A DNA stretch of 64,000 bases from Gelria sp. Kuro-4 (lineage in GTDB: Bacteria; Bacillota; DTU030; DUMP01). The stretch is taken from positions 2,020,001 through 2,084,000 of the forward strand of contig NZ_AP024619.1 in the NCBI RefSeq assembly GCF_019668485.1. The letters run 5' to 3'. Positions 26,064 to 35,357 of the stretch are shown piece by piece. The notes under the pieces were generated by a model, which was not told the DNA's origin, did no database searches, and saw nothing but the letters and a program-made list of their open reading frames with translations. Positions within the stretch are counted from its first letter, which is position 1. Each line of letters opens with the position of its first letter. The position numbers and the translations under genes were made by a program.

Positions 26064-28067
26064 CTAGATTGCACGAGCCACTTCATACGCGTCCCAGATA
26101 GCACTCATGATATTGCGAGGCTTACGGGCATCGCCGATGAGGTAAACGTCTAGGAGGTTATCGTCCCTCAGTGCGAAGTATAACTCCTGGTCTGACCTCA
26201 ACCCTGCTGCTAGAACTACGGTGTCCGCCTGAAGAACACCCTGGTTGAAAGATCTGTCGATAATTACAGCGCCTTCGTTTGTGACTGCCAACAGGCTCGA
26301 GTTAGTTCGGACATTCACGTTGTTGAACCTTAGCAAGTCAAGAAGCATGGTCCTATTCATGTGTGGAACCATGGGGCCAGCAATCATGAGGTCACTCAAC
26401 ATTTCCACAAGAGTCACAGCCTTATCTTGTTGCGCTAGCCATAGGGCCGTTTCACACCCTATAAGACCACCGCCCACGACCACTACTCTCTTCCCTGCCT
26501 GTTTCTTCCCTAGCAAAAGGTCTGTGGCACTTATAACCTTTTTCGAATCCACCCCTGGGAAGTTTAGTGTAATCGGTGTTGATCCAGTCGCAATAATAAC
26601 TGCGTCTGGGCTCTTTTCCCTAACTAGACCTATTGATACCTTGGTGTTTAAATGTATTTCTACTTTGAGAGCGTTTAACTCAGTTGGGTACCAGTTTAGA
26701 AGTCGGGCTTCATCTTGTTTGAAGGTTGGAACTGATGCTTCTACGAGGTGACCGCCAAGGTAATCGTTCTTCTCAAAGAGAGAGACCTTGTGACCTCTCA
26801 GGGCAGCCACGCGGGCTGCTTCCATACCGGCAACTCCCCCACCGATGACCATCACGTTCTTGGACGACGCAGCGGGCGAAAGGGCGTAAGACCTTTCGCG
26901 CCCGGTAGCGGGGTTGACGGCACAGGAAAGCGGCCTCCTGATGAACATACGCCCCATGCAGCCATTGTGGCAGCCAATGCAGGGCCGTATACGATCCAGC
27001 TCGCCCCTTTGTACTTTTCTTACCCAAGCGGGATCGGCCAGTAGCCCTCGGCCGAGGGCGACGAAGTCAGCCTTACCTTCAGCAATCACCTGTTCCGCTA
27101 GTTCGGGCAAGTCGAGCCGCCCTACAGCTATTACCGGGATCTTTACCACCTTCTTGACTTCGGCAGCCATATCCACCATGCAGCCATGCTTTTGGTATCC
27201 GGGCGGGTGGGGCCAGTACCAACTGTCATAACAACCGGCATCGACATGAAGGGCGTCAAAGCCAGCCTTTGCAAGCATCTCAGCCATCTGCAAACCTTCT
27301 TCTACATCACGACCGGCTTCAACATATTCTTCCCCAGGCAGTGCACCTAAGTTGAAACCCTTGATGTAGTGTTTGAGGCCGAACCGATACTGGACAGGAA
27401 AGCCAGCCCCGACCCTGCGCTTGATTTCTTCAAGAACCTCAATAGGAAAGCGCAGGCGTCCAGACAGGTCCCCCCCATACTTATCGGTACGGCGATTCCA
27501 GATAGAGGTGGTAAACTGGTCAAAGAGATAGCCTTCGTGCCCGTGGAGCTCAATGCCGTCAATACCTGCCTCGGCCAAGACTCGGGCGGCTTCTCCGAAA
27601 GCCTTAATTATCCTCTCAATTTCACTGCAGCTCAGTTCTCTACATGTTTCCTCTGGGGTCCAGTAGTTTGGAATAGCGGAAGCTGATACAGGGTGGCTTA
27701 GTAGTTGAGGCCGATGGCCGACACGTCCACGGCCGGCCGTGAGCTGTACAAATATCTTGCAACCAAATGCGTGAACCGCTTCAGCCAGTTCGGCCAGTGG
27801 ACCGAGAGCGGAGCGTGAGATTCGGGGAAAGCTGTCCACCAACGTTTCTACGTCGTTTTCCACCTTGTGGACGCTGGTAATGATGAGGCCGACTCCACTT
27901 TTGGCCCGCTCTAAATAATAATCCAAAGCACGCGTTCCTAGACTGCCATCAGCGTTGGTGAGGCCAAGCACGCCCATGGGTGCCATGATGACCCTATTCT
28001 TAACCTCGACGTTACCTATCCTCCCAGGTAAGAACAGGTTGGGAAATTGTTTGATCATGTTCCTCAC
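26064..28067 (-). CDS. old-yellow-enzyme / FAD-NAD(P) oxidoreductase (2,4-dienoyl-CoA reductase-like)
   Basis: 667 residues. Layout: FMN-binding TIM barrel (1 to about 360, with NRVIMAPMGVLGLTNADG and ELHGHEGYLFDQF), a 4Fe-4S motif in CIGCHNGCMGRMF plus a later Cys in LSCAVNPATGRE, then an FAD/NAD(P) domain (VMVIGGGVAGMEAARVAALRG and VVVVGGGLIGCETALWLAQQ). This matches the 2,4-dienoyl-CoA reductase / trimethylamine dehydrogenase / enoate reductase group. The substrate cannot be read from sequence. It is the last gene of a nine-gene minus-strand operon starting with the tungsten aldehyde oxidoreductase, 61 nt after an uncharacterised gene. Confidence 0.88.
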   Translation of the reverse strand: MRNMIKQFPNLFLPGRIGNVEVKNRVIMAPMGVLGLTNADGSLGTRALDYYLERAKSGVGLIITSVHKVENDVETLVDSFPRISRSALGPLAELAEAVHAFGCKIFVQLTAGRGRVGHRPQLLSHPVSASAIPNYWTPEETCRELSCSEIERIIKAFGEAARVLAEAGIDGIELHGHEGYLFDQFTTSIWNRRTDKYGGDLSGRLRFPIEVLEEIKRRVGAGFPVQYRFGLKHYIKGFNLGALPGEEYVEAGRDVEEGLQMAEMLAKAGFDALHVDAGCYDSWYWPHPPGYQKHGCMVDMAAEVKKVVKIPVIAVGRLDLPELAEQVIAEGKADFVALGRGLLADPAWVRKVQRGELDRIRPCIGCHNGCMGRMFIRRPLSCAVNPATGRERSYALSPAASSKNVMVIGGGVAGMEAARVAALRGHKVSLFEKNDYLGGHLVEASVPTFKQDEARLLNWYPTELNALKVEIHLNTKVSIGLVREKSPDAVIIATGSTPITLNFPGVDSKKVISATDLLLGKKQAGKRVVVVGGGLIGCETALWLAQQDKAVTLVEMLSDLMIAGPMVPHMNRTMLLDLLRFNNVNVRTNSSLLAVTNEGAVIIDRSFNQGVLQADTVVLAAGLRSDQELYFALRDDNLLDVYLIGDARKPRNIMSAIWDAYEVARAI

Positions 28068-28128
28068 TCCCTCGACTTTCGCTATAACCTAGGAAGAAAG
28101 TTTGGGTACTAGCACTATAACCCCTAAT

Positions 28129-28764
28129 TTATTTGATAGAGGTCGGAGCGTACTTTTGGAGCAGCTGGATCGCCCTGTCAGTGTTAAAGATGCCGCAGAC
28201 GCAAGGCCGGGCCATTTCTTTAGCTGCGTTTTCTGGAGTGCGTCGACCAGCTTTTACGTCGGCGATCAGCCTCTCAACCAGTTCTCGGGAGATCATCCCG
28301 TGACCACACATCGTGACGAACTCTAAAACCTCCGGCCCAGGAAGATCAGCCGTTTTGCCGTAAATGCCAAGAGAAAGATTGATTGAGTGAGGCTTAATGT
28401 CCAGCGATCGAGCTATATCGTTGATCTCTGTTATTAGTCCGCTAATGGTCACAGATAACCCATAATCTTTCTCTTTGATGAACTGAACCAGCTTCTTGAC
28501 CTTTTCTGAACTGGAGAAGCAAACTCGTACCCGCGGGGTTTCGCTTAATTTCGCTTTGATCTCCTCAAGGGTTGCTCCAGAAAAGATAGTTCCAGTTTCA
28601 TATGATCCGATATTAGTCGGCCCCAGTTCAAAGATGTAGTCTAATATTTCCCGCAGTTTCTCTTGGCTGCCCACGTTATTGATGCCGACAGCGGGCGTCA
28701 CGAGGAGCACAAAGTCGTTTTTGAGCGATTCGGGGCTCCCAAGTCTATGTAGCGAATGCGTCAC
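28129..28764 (-). CDS. uncharacterised protein, partner of Fe-S protein
   Basis: 211 residues, GTG start with GGAGG 8 nt upstream, located inside the spacer to the preceding gene (3 nt gap). I do not recognise the family. Visible features: no signal peptide or membrane segment; a glycine/threonine segment LGPTNIGSYETGTIFSGATLEE near 48-69; and a C-terminal part with cysteines in EFVTMCGHGMISRELVE and ARPCVCGIFN that could bind a metal or cluster. Tight coupling to the Fe-S gene upstream implies the two proteins act together, perhaps handing electrons to the flavoprotein downstream. Confidence 0.7.
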   Translation of the reverse strand: MTHSLHRLGSPESLKNDFVLLVTPAVGINNVGSQEKLREILDYIFELGPTNIGSYETGTIFSGATLEEIKAKLSETPRVRVCFSSSEKVKKLVQFIKEKDYGLSVTISGLITEINDIARSLDIKPHSINLSLGIYGKTADLPGPEVLEFVTMCGHGMISRELVERLIADVKAGRRTPENAAKEMARPCVCGIFNTDRAIQLLQKYAPTSIK

Positions 28765-28767
28765 AAT

Positions 28768-29508
28768 TTAGACCTCCTTCAGCGGACGACCTAAGCCAAG
28801 GTTGATTTTCGCATTTGGCCTCACAGTAAAACCCATGGCTTCCAGCTGCCGCGTGACAGGAACCTCAATACCGTCTTCTTCCTCTTCACAGCGGGAGATG
28901 AGATCTAGGGAAAAAACGGTTTCAATTTCCCGAGCTACCTTTTTCAGTGTGGTCAAGGTCTTCCCTAGGCTGTTGGCTGGAATGGTGAACTCGATTATAC
29001 AAGACACAACGCGGGCCTGCTTGGCTTCATCGCTGAAAGTTCCCTTCTCCGGTTCAACCATAAGATAAGTCAAAGGATTGTCCTTCTCAAACTTTGTTAC
29101 GCCAGCCTCTACTAGCGCCTTGGTTACCTTCTCCACATCAGTGAACGTCGTTCCTAGACATGGTCTGCCCATCTCAACAGCGATACCAACCATCCCCTTT
29201 CTTACTCGTCCAGTCACGTCGTTTGTCTTGACCTCTTCTGTCCCCCGACCCGGTACCCTGGTCTCGGGGTGATACGCCATAGGGTCACTGAAGTATTTCC
29301 TGATTGAACGCGGCCACTGGTAGACACTCTCTTCCTCGATGATGGCGCCTTTGGGACAGCGCACCACACGCGTCCGCCCGCACGTACCGCACTCCAGGCA
29401 CTTGTCGTAATCGATATGGGCCTTGTTGTTTTCTAGACTAATTGCCCCAACCGGACAATAAGGTATACACAACCCGCACCCGATGCATTTGTCCACGTCG
29501 ATATGCAT
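28768..29508 (-). CDS. 4Fe-4S ferredoxin-type protein with unknown C-terminal domain
   Basis: 246 residues. The N-terminus has a complete cluster motif [15 protein letters not shown] (8-22) and a modified second motif [19 protein letters not shown] (37-55), whose third cysteine is displaced by an insertion. The remaining about 170 residues (from [20 protein letters not shown]) form a domain I do not recognise; it looks soluble, with an alternating alpha/beta pattern and Cys in RPCLG and SRCEEEE. Sits between the M20 peptidase gene and the uncharacterised 211-residue gene. Possibly an electron carrier or a cluster-bearing regulatory subunit. Confidence 0.75.
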   Translation of the reverse strand: MHIDVDKCIGCGLCIPYCPVGAISLENNKAHIDYDKCLECGTCGRTRVVRCPKGAIIEEESVYQWPRSIRKYFSDPMAYHPETRVPGRGTEEVKTNDVTGRVRKGMVGIAVEMGRPCLGTTFTDVEKVTKALVEAGVTKFEKDNPLTYLMVEPEKGTFSDEAKQARVVSCIIEFTIPANSLGKTLTTLKKVAREIETVFSLDLISRCEEEEDGIEVPVTRQLEAMGFTVRPNAKINLGLGRPLKEV

Positions 29509-29558
29509 TTTGTCCCCTCCTCAGACTGTTTGGTTCTTAAGCACAAGCTGCTGCAAGA

Positions 29559-30896
29559 CTAGAAACGCCAGATAATCTCCGCGATGTGAGCAACATTGAG
29601 CCAGTAATCCTGGATCCTTATATGTTCATTGGGACCATGATCATTAGATTTACTATAGCCGACACCCACATCTGCAACCGTGGGAATCCCCAACTCCTGA
29701 ATAAAAACGTCCTTCGGCCCTGAACCGGAGGAAACGGGGACGAGTACAGGCCGCGTGCCGTAAACTTTCTCGCCTGCAGACAACACATCGGCGATCAGTT
29801 TGCTGTCAAGAGGCGTACGGCTGGGATTAGTAATTGGGCCCTCTATGGATACGGCCAAGTCGCCGAAGCCATGCTTGACTAAATGCTCTTTGAAGCACTT
29901 GTAAACTTTAAGCGGCTCTTGGTCGGGCACGAGTTGAAAGCGCAACCATGCCTCAGCCCGGGTCGGCAGAACATCCTTCTTTTCCGCGGAAGCCCTCACA
30001 GAGAAAACGGATAATGTTGGCTCTAGCAAGTTACGGCTGACAGCCCTTTCTCCGTTCACCCCGCCCAGTAAACGTGCTACCTTTAGCTCACGCCGGTAAT
30101 ACGCGTCGTCAAAAGGAATTTCCTTAATTGCCCGCTCTGTAAGATTGTCTCGGTGAACACCGTCGCAGAATCCTTGGACTGTAACCTGTTGCTCCTCGTT
30201 GAAAAGCGTGCCAAGCGCCTGGATAACTCGCGTCAAAGCGTTAGGAACAACTGGAGCGTAGGCCTCGTGGAGGTTCCTATTGGCCGTAGCACAAGACAGC
30301 CGCACCACGAAACTCCCCCGCGAGCCCGCATTGATGCGCGGACGGTCCTTTTCGTCCCGCCGCCAGCCTGGGTAAAGGCAGCCTTCGGCTTGCAGCATGG
30401 AGCGATTCTCTAGCGCCACTTCTCTAAGGTGTGGGCTGCCTAACTCTTCTTCCCCCTCAATGAGAAACTTCACGGTAACCGGAAGAGTCCCTTCCACCGC
30501 GAGAAGCGCCCGTACCGCATGAAGGCGCGCGAGGAGGCTTCCCTTGTGGTCGGACGTGCCGCGCCCGTACAGTTTACCAGCGACGATAGCGGGACTAAAA
30601 GGCGGAACATCCCACTCAGAATCGCAACCTGGGTCAACAACATCATAGTGGTTATAAAAGAGGAGGGAGCGGTCTTGCCGGCCGTGAAGTTCCGCATACA
30701 GAACTTTTCTCCCCTGCGTGGGAAGGAGCCGCACTTGAAAGCCCAAATTGTTCAGGTATTGTACGAGAAAACTCTCGCATTCAGTGAAAGCCTCTTCCTG
30801 GCCGTCAGCTATGGTCGGGTACGAACACAGCTGCTTCAGTTCTGCAAGCATTTGCTCTTTATGGCGAGCAATGTAATCAGTGATCGAATAAGACAT
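29559..30896 (-). CDS. M20 family metallopeptidase / deacylase
   Basis: 445 residues from the ATG at 30896 (GGAGG 9 nt upstream; an upstream extension lacks an RBS). Zinc-dependent amidohydrolases of this family remove C-terminal or N-acyl groups from amino acids and dipeptides. Metal-binding segments are visible: LLFYNHYDVVDPG, GRGTSDHKGSLLAR, EGEEELGSPH and the late GPNEHIRI. The lid domain lies at about 190-310. Placement beside a TAXI transporter suggests that it processes an imported amide or peptide; the substrate is unknown. Confidence 0.85.
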   Translation of the reverse strand: MSYSITDYIARHKEQMLAELKQLCSYPTIADGQEEAFTECESFLVQYLNNLGFQVRLLPTQGRKVLYAELHGRQDRSLLFYNHYDVVDPGCDSEWDVPPFSPAIVAGKLYGRGTSDHKGSLLARLHAVRALLAVEGTLPVTVKFLIEGEEELGSPHLREVALENRSMLQAEGCLYPGWRRDEKDRPRINAGSRGSFVVRLSCATANRNLHEAYAPVVPNALTRVIQALGTLFNEEQQVTVQGFCDGVHRDNLTERAIKEIPFDDAYYRRELKVARLLGGVNGERAVSRNLLEPTLSVFSVRASAEKKDVLPTRAEAWLRFQLVPDQEPLKVYKCFKEHLVKHGFGDLAVSIEGPITNPSRTPLDSKLIADVLSAGEKVYGTRPVLVPVSSGSGPKDVFIQELGIPTVADVGVGYSKSNDHGPNEHIRIQDYWLNVAHIAEIIWRF

Positions 30897-31020
30897 TTGC
30901 TGAGGCCTCCCGCGATTTCGCAGGCCGTGCATGCCGGGGTTGGCGAAGCCCTTCTCAACAGAGGGCGCATGGAGTTGGCCCCTCATGCCCGTGCCATGCG
31001 CCCCTGCCTTACGCCGCTCT

Positions 31021-32046
31021 TTAGAGTAACCCTTTCTCCTTGTAGTACTTCTCAGCGCCTGGGTGAAGTTGCAATGGCATCTGCGGCGCCACCTTGGGAT
31101 CGAAGTCTTTAAAGATGGCGTGCACCTTTTTCAGTTCTTCTGCGTTTTCGCACAAGGTTTTTACAAGATTATACACAAGATCCTCAGGCACGTCTTTGTT
31201 AACCACAAGCAACACGCCGTCGTAGACTGTAGGAATCTCCTCGTCTTGCCCTTCGTATTTCCCAGCCGGAATGGCCCCCTTACTGTAGCCATACTGGCTC
31301 ACCATCGCATCCCGTACCTTTTCATTCAGTTCCAGGAAGACCATCTTGCGCGAAACAGCAAGGTCCGTGGTCGATGGATCACCCGCCGTAGTCAGGCAAG
31401 CATAAGTGTCGAGGTGCCCATCGCGGATCTTGTCAACTGCATCGCCCGGGCTACTAAACTCGACGAATCCGCCCCACTTCTTTAAATTTTCGTAGTTTAA
31501 GCCATACTCTTTGAGTACTAGCGCCGTAGTTGCTTCCGAACCAGAGCCACGCGGACCAGGGGAGATCTTAAGACCGATTTTGTTCTGGGCCAGTTGTTCA
31601 AAGGAAGTAATATTCTTGTCGGCCAGCACCATAAAGTGGAAAAACTGCTTAATGTTAAGGTTGATCATTCCACGGAGATTCTCGGCTTTTTGGGTGTATG
31701 GGGGCAGACCCTTCGTCGCGCCGACAGCGTTGGTCGTGTAGGTAAAGCCGATGTCTTCCTGGTGGTTATTGACACGTGTAGGATTGGCCACTCCCCCTCC
31801 GGGCACCAAGGTGGTAGTAACGCCTTTCAGGCTCTTTTCCCACTGGGCCCCCATAGCTGCGCCCGCGATATACCAGCCACCCCCGGCGCCGCCTACGGCC
31901 ATCTTTAGCGCTGTTGAGCCGCTCGACGCTCCAGAAGGTTCCGTCTTTTTCTGGTCCTCCACAGCACCAGTAGCTGGGGCCTTAGTACAGCCAGCAAGCA
32001 GCAGCAAGCAAAGGGCGATAACCAAAAGAACTCTTCCAACTCGCAT
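31021..32046 (-). CDS. TRAP transporter TAXI-family solute-binding lipoprotein
   Basis: 341 residues, ATG at 32046 with GGAGGG 7 nt upstream. The N-terminus is a lipoprotein signal: RVLLVIALCLLLLAGC, with the lipidated Cys about residue 20. The mature part contains AVGGAGGGWYIAGAAMG and a GVANPTRVNNHQEDIGFT segment, hallmarks of TAXI receptors. It captures an organic anion outside the membrane for the fused permease encoded 57 nt downstream. TAXI systems usually carry glutamate, 2-oxoglutarate or other carboxylates; the ligand here is unknown. Confidence 0.92.
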   Translation of the reverse strand: MRVGRVLLVIALCLLLLAGCTKAPATGAVEDQKKTEPSGASSGSTALKMAVGGAGGGWYIAGAAMGAQWEKSLKGVTTTLVPGGGVANPTRVNNHQEDIGFTYTTNAVGATKGLPPYTQKAENLRGMINLNIKQFFHFMVLADKNITSFEQLAQNKIGLKISPGPRGSGSEATTALVLKEYGLNYENLKKWGGFVEFSSPGDAVDKIRDGHLDTYACLTTAGDPSTTDLAVSRKMVFLELNEKVRDAMVSQYGYSKGAIPAGKYEGQDEEIPTVYDGVLLVVNKDVPEDLVYNLVKTLCENAEELKKVHAIFKDFDPKVAPQMPLQLHPGAEKYYKEKGLL

Positions 32047-32103
32047 TCCGTTTCCCTCCACTTAATGCGTTTCCTTACTAGCCAAGAAACTCTGTCGCAC
32101 TAG

Positions 32104-34017
32104 TTAACTCTCCGCCACCACCCCTTTAGCCTTTCTAGCTTGCTGAATGAAGTAGATAACTGCAAAGACAGCTAAACCAAAGAGATCAGTGAGCAAACCA
32201 GGTTTAATCAGAGCCAATGCGGCAGCTATTAAGGCTGTACGCTCAACCCATCCCAAGCAGGCAACCATGATACCCTCGACGCCGGAAGCCAGGGCGTAAA
32301 TCCCCAACAAACCACTGATTATCGCTTCAACTATGGTCAAAGTAGAGCCTTGTAGCATTAGAGCGGGGGAAAAGACGAAGAACCAGGGAATGATGTACGC
32401 TGCGAGCCCTAGCCGCATGGCGGTGAAGCCCGTGCGGTTCGCGTCTGCTTTTGCTATGTCGGCACCGGCATAAGCCGCCATCGCAACCGGCGGCGTAATG
32501 GTTGATAAAGCAGCGTAGTAGAAGATGAAAAGGTGTGCAGCCAGAGGTGCAACGCCAAGCGAGGTTAAGGCAGACGGCCCAAAGATGGCGGCAATCAGGT
32601 ACGCGGCAGGGGTCGGGAGCCCCATGCCAAGAACCAGGGTGATCACCATTATTAGAAAGAGAACAACCAACACGTTACCGCCGGCGACTTGCAAAACCAC
32701 GGACGTAATCTTAAGCCCTAAACCTGTTAAATTGATCGCTCCGACCACAATGGAGGCACAGGCCATCGCAGAAGCGATGGAGACCGCTTTTTGGCCTCCG
32801 TCGGCCAAGGCGTCGAATAATCCTTTTACAGTCAGCCGGGTCTCCTTCTTAAACAGGCCAATCAAGATAGTTGAACAGATGGTCCAGAACGCTGCATAAA
32901 ACGGAGTGAATCCCTTGATCAAAAGCACCATGATAGTTACCAGAGGCAGTAGGAGATAAGCATCCCGTAGAATTTGGGAAGCGTTGCTTCCGTTGACGTC
33001 CCCGCAGCCAATACCGAGAACCGTAGCTTTCTTATCGATTATGAACCAGAGGCAAATGTAGTACAGGAGCGCCGGAACGAGCGAGGCCTTGGCAATTTGA
33101 ATGTACGGAATCCCAAGGAAATCGGCCATAAGGAACGCAGCTGAACCCATTACCGGAGGCATGATAGCGCCACCTGAACTGGCTACCGCTTCTACCGCTC
33201 CCGCGAAGTTCGGTGGGAACCCGATTTTCTTCATAAGCGGGATTGTAAATATTCCCGTGCCGTAAACATTGGCCACGGCGCTTCCGGAAATACTGCCAAA
33301 CAAGCCGCTAGCCAGGACAGCTGCCTTGGCCGGGCCGCCGCGGGAACGGCTAGTCAGCGTAGTCGCCAACTTGATGAAGAAATTACCAACCCCCGTGACC
33401 TCAAGAAAACAGCCGAAAAGGATGAAGAGGAACACGTAAGTAGCGGATACTCCTACCGGCATCCCCCATAAGCCTTCTGTCGTGAGGTACATATGCTCGA
33501 CAAACATCCTGAAGGGTACGCCTGTGTGCCGGAGGATTCCTGGAAAATACTGCCCAAAGATGGTGTGCAGTGTAAACGCGAGAGCCACGATTACCAGGGG
33601 CCAGCCCATTGTCCGCCTGGTCAGCTCAAGCACAAGGACGAGCATCACAGCCCCGAAGAAGTACTCTGCCGGCAGCAGGGGATCTGTGTAAAGCAACCGC
33701 CAGGAAATCCTTTCGTAATTAGACAAAATGTAAAACAACGAGGCGACCGCGACTAACGCGAAAACAATGTCATAGAACGGTACTTTCTTGGCCGCCTTCT
33801 TGGTCGCCGGGTAGATTATGAACCCCAAAACCAGAGCAAAGGTGAGGTGGATAGGTTTGTAGATAAGGGCTTCCGGTATGCCAAACACGGCTGTACTTAA
33901 GTGGTACACTGACATAGCGATGGCGATGAAGCGCAACAGTGGTCTCCAAAAGCTTGCGAGTACCCTTTTATCCGGCTCTTCGCTAACCGCTTGAGTAACG
34001 GGTTCGGGATTCACCAC
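32104..34017 (-). CDS. TRAP transporter permease, fused small and large subunits (TAXI type)
   Basis: 637 residues. The N-terminal about 200 residues hold four to five membrane helices (DctQ-like part), the rest the large DctM-like part with GSISGSAVANVYGTGIFTIP, SSGGAIMPPVMGSAAFLMAD and GMGLPTPAAYLIAA, the typical permease signatures. Such fusions go with TAXI receptors and use ion gradients to import carboxylates. Immediately downstream of the beta-hydroxyacid dehydrogenase gene (48 nt) and upstream of its receptor gene. Confidence 0.93.
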   Translation of the reverse strand: MVNPEPVTQAVSEEPDKRVLASFWRPLLRFIAIAMSVYHLSTAVFGIPEALIYKPIHLTFALVLGFIIYPATKKAAKKVPFYDIVFALVAVASLFYILSNYERISWRLLYTDPLLPAEYFFGAVMLVLVLELTRRTMGWPLVIVALAFTLHTIFGQYFPGILRHTGVPFRMFVEHMYLTTEGLWGMPVGVSATYVFLFILFGCFLEVTGVGNFFIKLATTLTSRSRGGPAKAAVLASGLFGSISGSAVANVYGTGIFTIPLMKKIGFPPNFAGAVEAVASSGGAIMPPVMGSAAFLMADFLGIPYIQIAKASLVPALLYYICLWFIIDKKATVLGIGCGDVNGSNASQILRDAYLLLPLVTIMVLLIKGFTPFYAAFWTICSTILIGLFKKETRLTVKGLFDALADGGQKAVSIASAMACASIVVGAINLTGLGLKITSVVLQVAGGNVLVVLFLIMVITLVLGMGLPTPAAYLIAAIFGPSALTSLGVAPLAAHLFIFYYAALSTITPPVAMAAYAGADIAKADANRTGFTAMRLGLAAYIIPWFFVFSPALMLQGSTLTIVEAIISGLLGIYALASGVEGIMVACLGWVERTALIAAALALIKPGLLTDLFGLAVFAVIYFIQQARKAKGVVAES

Positions 34018-34065
34018 TTTCCGTCAACCCCTTCCATGTCGCTGGTCGGCCGGGTATTTATCGGT

Positions 34066-34965
34066 CTACTTAACCTCGACCCCCACCATCTCCTCATAAA
34101 TCTTGATCAAAGCCGTGTTGTCCAGGTCACCATAGCCCTTCGCCTGGGAGAAGGCATACATCTGCTGGACGACGTTGCTGACCGGCATAGGCAGTCCAAA
34201 TTGTTTGCCCAAGGTTATCGCGTTTTCCAGGTCTTTGTGAAGAAGGTTCGTAGTAAAGCCAGGCCGGAAGTGTCTGGGCATAACAATATTGGGGATTTTG
34301 GTATCTACGGTATAACACCGGCCTGAACTGCAACTGATCACCTCCACCATCTTCTCAACCGAGAGGCCGGCCTTAACTCCCAGCACGAAGGCTTCGGCGA
34401 CACCTGCTAGCGTAACACCGAAGACGAGGTTGTTTACCGCTTTCATCGTATGGCCCGCGCTGATCGCGCCCACGTGAATAATCTCTTTCCCTAGCACTTC
34501 GAGGATCGGGTAAGCCCTTTCGACGGCCTTGTCTTCGCCACCGACCATGATACTCAATTGGCCGGTAGCAGCCTTGGCCGGCCCACCGCTGACTGGTGCA
34601 TCGACCATCATCATGCCAGCCTTATCTAGTTCACCTGCGATCGCCCGTGTGCTTGAAGGAAGCGAACTGCTCATGTCGATAAACAGCGATCCTGTTGCAG
34701 CCGCTTTCGCAAGTCCATTTTCGCCTAAAATAACCTCTTCAACCTGTGGCGAGCCGGGTAAGGAAGTTATAAATATCGTACAGTTCCGGCCAAGCTCTAC
34801 AAGATTGCGTGCCGCTACCGCTCCCGCGTCGACTAAGCGCTGGACAGCCTCGGGATTGATGTCATAGACCGTCATTTCAAAACCAGCTTGTACCAGATTG
34901 CGTGCCATAGCGTTGCCCATGAGCCCTAGACCCACAAAACCAATCTTTTCTTTGAGCATGTCCAT
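34066..34965 (-). CDS. beta-hydroxyacid dehydrogenase (3-hydroxyisobutyrate / tartronate-semialdehyde reductase family)
   Basis: 299 residues. NAD(P)-dependent oxidation of 3-hydroxyacids to semialdehydes or the reverse. Motifs: GFVGLGLMGNAMARNLVQAG (9-28) for the nucleotide, DAPVSGGPAKAATGQLSIMV for the substrate, and the catalytic lysine in GHTMKAVNNLVFG (about Lys170). Directly beside a tungsten aldehyde oxidoreductase, so a semialdehyde intermediate between the two enzymes is an attractive inference. An ATG six bases downstream of the chosen start is an equally good start; neither has a strong RBS. Confidence 0.9.
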   Translation of the reverse strand: MDMLKEKIGFVGLGLMGNAMARNLVQAGFEMTVYDINPEAVQRLVDAGAVAARNLVELGRNCTIFITSLPGSPQVEEVILGENGLAKAAATGSLFIDMSSSLPSSTRAIAGELDKAGMMMVDAPVSGGPAKAATGQLSIMVGGEDKAVERAYPILEVLGKEIIHVGAISAGHTMKAVNNLVFGVTLAGVAEAFVLGVKAGLSVEKMVEVISCSSGRCYTVDTKIPNIVMPRHFRPGFTTNLLHKDLENAITLGKQFGLPMPVSNVVQQMYAFSQAKGYGDLDNTALIKIYEEMVGVEVK

Positions 34966-35026
34966 GGTTAAGAAAGTAGCCCCCTTTGTTTATCGCTCAC
35001 GGTTAGTGGTATTCTTCTACAAGGCT

Positions 35027-35329
35027 TTATCCTCCGAGAATGGGAGCAACGAAAATTACTTCGTCTCCCGGGTAAGCAGGTGCCTGGACAAGCTCTTCAT
35101 AAGATACTGATTTCCCGTTCAAAACCAGCATGAATGGTCCCTCTTCGGTGCTGCCCCTTCCCGCAATGAATTCCCGGAAAAAAGGGTCGCTCTGCACAGC
35201 AAGTTCCGCCAATACGTCGTGAAAGTTCTTGTGCCGACCGATTGGAACAGCCATCTTGCTTGCCCCTACCCTTGCAGCTACATCAGGTGGCACCCTGAGG
35301 TAGATATAGCTTTTTAGATTAGTTCCCAT
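35027..35329 (-). CDS. MoaD/ThiS-like ubiquitin-fold protein next to aldehyde oxidoreductase
   Basis: 100 residues ending in the diagnostic Gly-Gly (APILGG). The last third (MLVLNGKSVSYEELVQ...GDEVIFVAPILGG) follows the MoaD/ThiS pattern, where the terminal glycine carries sulfur for molybdopterin. The N-terminal about 45 residues are longer than in classical MoaD. Its place 28 nt after the tungsten enzyme gene fits the AOR-associated MoaD branch, which probably supports tungstopterin assembly for this enzyme. Confidence 0.82.
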   Translation of the reverse strand: MGTNLKSYIYLRVPPDVAARVGASKMAVPIGRHKNFHDVLAELAVQSDPFFREFIAGRGSTEEGPFMLVLNGKSVSYEELVQAPAYPGDEVIFVAPILGG

Positions 35330-35357
35330 CCCGTGCCCCTTCTCACCAGAGTATCCG

